DNA of 64,000 bases from contig BLLK01000025.1 of NCBI GenBank assembly GCA_021927905.1, positions 248,001-312,000 on the forward strand, read 5' to 3'. Positions 62,170 to 64,000 of this stretch are shown here, piece by piece; the first letter of the stretch is position 1, and the number at the start of each line of letters is the position of its first letter. The position numbers were made by a program, and so were the translations under genes. The notes below the pieces were generated by a model. That model was not told the origin of the DNA. It searched no databases and saw only the letters and a program-made list of their open reading frames with translations. This stretch comes from Chaetoceros tenuissimus. Taxonomy: Eukaryota > Bacillariophyta > Thalassiosirophyceae > Chaetocerotales > Chaetocerotaceae.

Positions 62170-64000
62170 TTATTCCCTTCTTTGCTTTTCTTCAAGTATT
62201 TTCATTATCTCCAAATACTTCTCTGCAAATGCGAAATCCCTCTTCTGCAAAGCTGATACCTGAAGATTTTTCGCAAACTCGAGTGGAGTTTTGTATGTTT
62301 TACTCTCTGTTCTCAATGGAGCATTTTTCTCACAAAGAATCTTTACCAAATCTATATCACCGAGTAAAACGGCTACATGAAGCAAGCTCTCCCCATCTTC
62401 ATTGATTTTACTGGCGTCTATGTCTAGATCGATGCCAATCTTCAATGCATCTTCCTTTATATTTTCAATCCATCGAAGAACGTCCTTCATAGAATCTTTT
62501 GCTTTTTTCGGATCGGCAATATTCTTGATGCTAGGGTCGTCTTCATTCAAGTGAGGTAAAGTGCTAAGAAGGATTCCTTCTATTTTGAGATATATCTTGA
62601 TCACAATCAATTTATTTTTCAGATTTGAATTAGATTCTTTCAATGTTTCCTTTTCGGTACTCAAGGAAGATGACAAAGTCTGGTCCTTTTCCAAATGATC
62701 GATCCGATCCTTATTTCTTTTCATTTCGTCTTTCAACAGATTCGCGCATCGATGATAGAACTCTTGGTCATAGTTCTTTGCTGCCCTCATAACATCCTCA
62801 AGATTCATACTGAAAAGGGCATGAAGTATGTGATGGCGAGGGATATTCTCGTCCTGAATTTCTTGTATGTGTAGAGAAGAATCCTTTTCGAATTCAAGGA
62901 CTTCAATACTAGAGTCATCGAATCTCACTTTATTACCAGATGACGAATGTTTCTTAGAGCGCAAAATCCTCTTTGCGTGATGCTGATCGTTCTTTTCACG
63001 GTGTCTTGGTGTACTGAGTTTATGATCACAGTATCTTCTTATAATTGACGGTGTAGGATTAGTAGAAAGTCTTCGATGCATATTACTTGCGAAATAGTTG
63101 AACGAAGATGGTGGGGGCTGAGGAGGTTGGTTTGAAGGCATTTTATCTAATATTGATCCCAAGTACGGTTTCTTTTTTGACACTGATTTCAAATTGCTTT
63201 GAGAATTCTTAATAGCTTCCTTAGCTGTTGCTGGAAGATGACGATCTTGCTGACCCAATTTTTGCAATTGATCACCATCTTCAAGCTGAGGCGCAACGTC
63301 TTTTTGTAGTGCTTTTTGATGTTTTTTCAACTGTCCGTATTGGTGCATGCGAGGCTTTTTTGCTTTAACTTCCTGAGTTTTGGACACTTCTTTGGCTCTC
63401 TTTTTTGTCTGCTGTGTAGACTCGTTTTTACAAATGGGTCTGAACAAGTCATTCCAAGCGGACTTGCAGTTGCATGATGGATTGCAATGAAATCCAAAAG
63501 CTTTGTTGGTCATATGACCTTGATTCCACATTTTCACAAGCTTTGATAGTACTTGCTCTGGCGAGTCGTTGGGGAATTCAGTTTGAACACTCGGAGTGAA
63601 CTTACTACAGAAATCAGAGGAAAATCCTTTTCTTTGGATTTCGTCCCAATTGGGAATTTTAGATTGCATTTCTTCAATCAATTTTTTCTCCACTTCTTTT
63701 ACAATTTCACCAATATCTAAAACACAGCTACAATCAGGATTGCAACTATCCCCGTGCTTCTCCTTGTGTACAGTCCACATGTATTTCTTGATACTATGCT
63801 TATTGATCCCTCCAATAGTTCCAAACTCAATATCTCTAACCCCACGTGTTTTTTCACAAAAATGATTATAATCATTTTGAGCTGACTTGTCAGATATTTT
63901 GGAAGTTTTCGCTGTCTTTTCAGGTGAAGCCTTACTATCATGCGTTCCTTTGGTTTTCTTCTTTGCCTTTTGCGATGTAATCGATCTATCGGAATTGAAC
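62170..64000 (-). CDS. Cys-rich and ankyrin-repeat protein, 5' end cut by the window edge
   Basis: The minus-strand frame is open from the stop at 62170 to the last base, at least 610 codons, so the start lies outside. The visible part begins Lys/Ser-rich, then has a conserved-looking segment (GVRDIEFGTIGGINKH; YMWTVHKEKHG) followed by CNPDCSC and, ~90 residues later, HCNPSCNC: two copies of a CNPxCxC motif that could bind metal. A basic, disordered middle follows, then a coiled coil (ETLKESNSNLKNK region) and a C-terminal ankyrin-like repeat (GESLLHVAVLLGDIDLVKIL). No known family was recognised. Nuclear location is plausible from the basic runs. Confidence 0.7.
   Translation of the reverse strand, partial: FNSDRSITSQKAKKKTKGTHDSKASPEKTAKTSKISDKSAQNDYNHFCEKTRGVRDIEFGTIGGINKHSIKKYMWTVHKEKHGDSCNPDCSCVLDIGEIVKEVEKKLIEEMQSKIPNWDEIQRKGFSSDFCSKFTPSVQTEFPNDSPEQVLSKLVKMWNQGHMTNKAFGFHCNPSCNCKSAWNDLFRPICKNESTQQTKKRAKEVSKTQEVKAKKPRMHQYGQLKKHQKALQKDVAPQLEDGDQLQKLGQQDRHLPATAKEAIKNSQSNLKSVSKKKPYLGSILDKMPSNQPPQPPPSSFNYFASNMHRRLSTNPTPSIIRRYCDHKLSTPRHREKNDQHHAKRILRSKKHSSSGNKVRFDDSSIEVLEFEKDSSLHIQEIQDENIPRHHILHALFSMNLEDVMRAAKNYDQEFYHRCANLLKDEMKRNKDRIDHLEKDQTLSSSLSTEKETLKESNSNLKNKLIVIKIYLKIEGILLSTLPHLNEDDPSIKNIADPKKAKDSMKDVLRWIENIKEDALKIGIDLDIDASKINEDGESLLHVAVLLGDIDLVKILCEKNAPLRTESKTYKTPLEFAKNLQVSALQKRDFAFAEKYLEIMKILEEKQRRE

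Noticed and set aside
1-64000. tRNA, rRNA, CRISPR arrays, bacterial operons or riboswitches
   Set aside because: No cloverleaf with a convincing T-loop, no rRNA core sequence and no regularly spaced direct repeats were found. The gene structure is eukaryotic throughout.

Overview
The window reads as nuclear DNA of a diatom, most like an AT-rich centric such as Chaetoceros (the genus is inference). Evidence: intron-poor genes with 65-230 bp GT-AG introns; secreted proteins rich in Pro-Ser 'PSxxPS' repeats with cysteine-rich tails; a presumed plastid pre-sequence with an Ala-Phe cleavage motif; short intergenic spacers; and a diatom-type Ty3/gypsy element. No tRNA, rRNA, CRISPR array or bacterial operon was seen. 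All exon joins below were worked out by reading frame and splice consensus, without transcripts.

Region 1 (1-8.4 kb) is the accessory part: two paralogous secreted Pro-Ser/ShK-like proteins, one growing by tandem duplication of a 60-nt exon with its intron; a thioredoxin-hemerythrin fusion; a membrane protein and decayed copies of its tail; and several non-coding repeats. Region 2 (8.4-32 kb) is mostly housekeeping: a long coiled-coil protein with a CaaX end, SCO1 (cytochrome oxidase copper delivery), a SERF-like protein, a PPPDE/DeSI peptidase, a 2484-residue TRANK1-like ankyrin/UvrD-helicase protein, a small gene with an apparent frameshift, cullin-4 and mitochondrial IF-2. Region 3 (32-44.5 kb) holds a duplicated DUF3592 gene pair, a disrupted methyltransferase gene, NOP9, an SGNH hydrolase, FAHD1, and a secreted M11-peptidase relative that has lost its zinc site.

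Region 4 (44.7-50 kb) is a complete-looking, very young LTR retrotransposon (identical LTRs, 5-bp target duplication) lying directly upstream of an unusual 1125-residue multidomain protein (50.0-53.5 kb: DUF5710 x2, four SAP-like repeats, a ZZ-like zinc finger, a twice-repeated C-terminal domain). That protein is the best candidate here for something undescribed. Region 5 (53.6-64 kb) has a plastid membrane protein, a tandem zeta-type kinase, a five-exon secretory protein with sulfotransferase-like and PA14 parts, a GPCR-like pseudogene, a NUDT6-like Nudix hydrolase and a Cys-rich/ankyrin protein cut by the window end.

The genes do not form one pathway. Recurrent themes are surface/secretory proteins, local tandem duplication at exon, tail and gene scale, and nucleolar/mitochondrial housekeeping.
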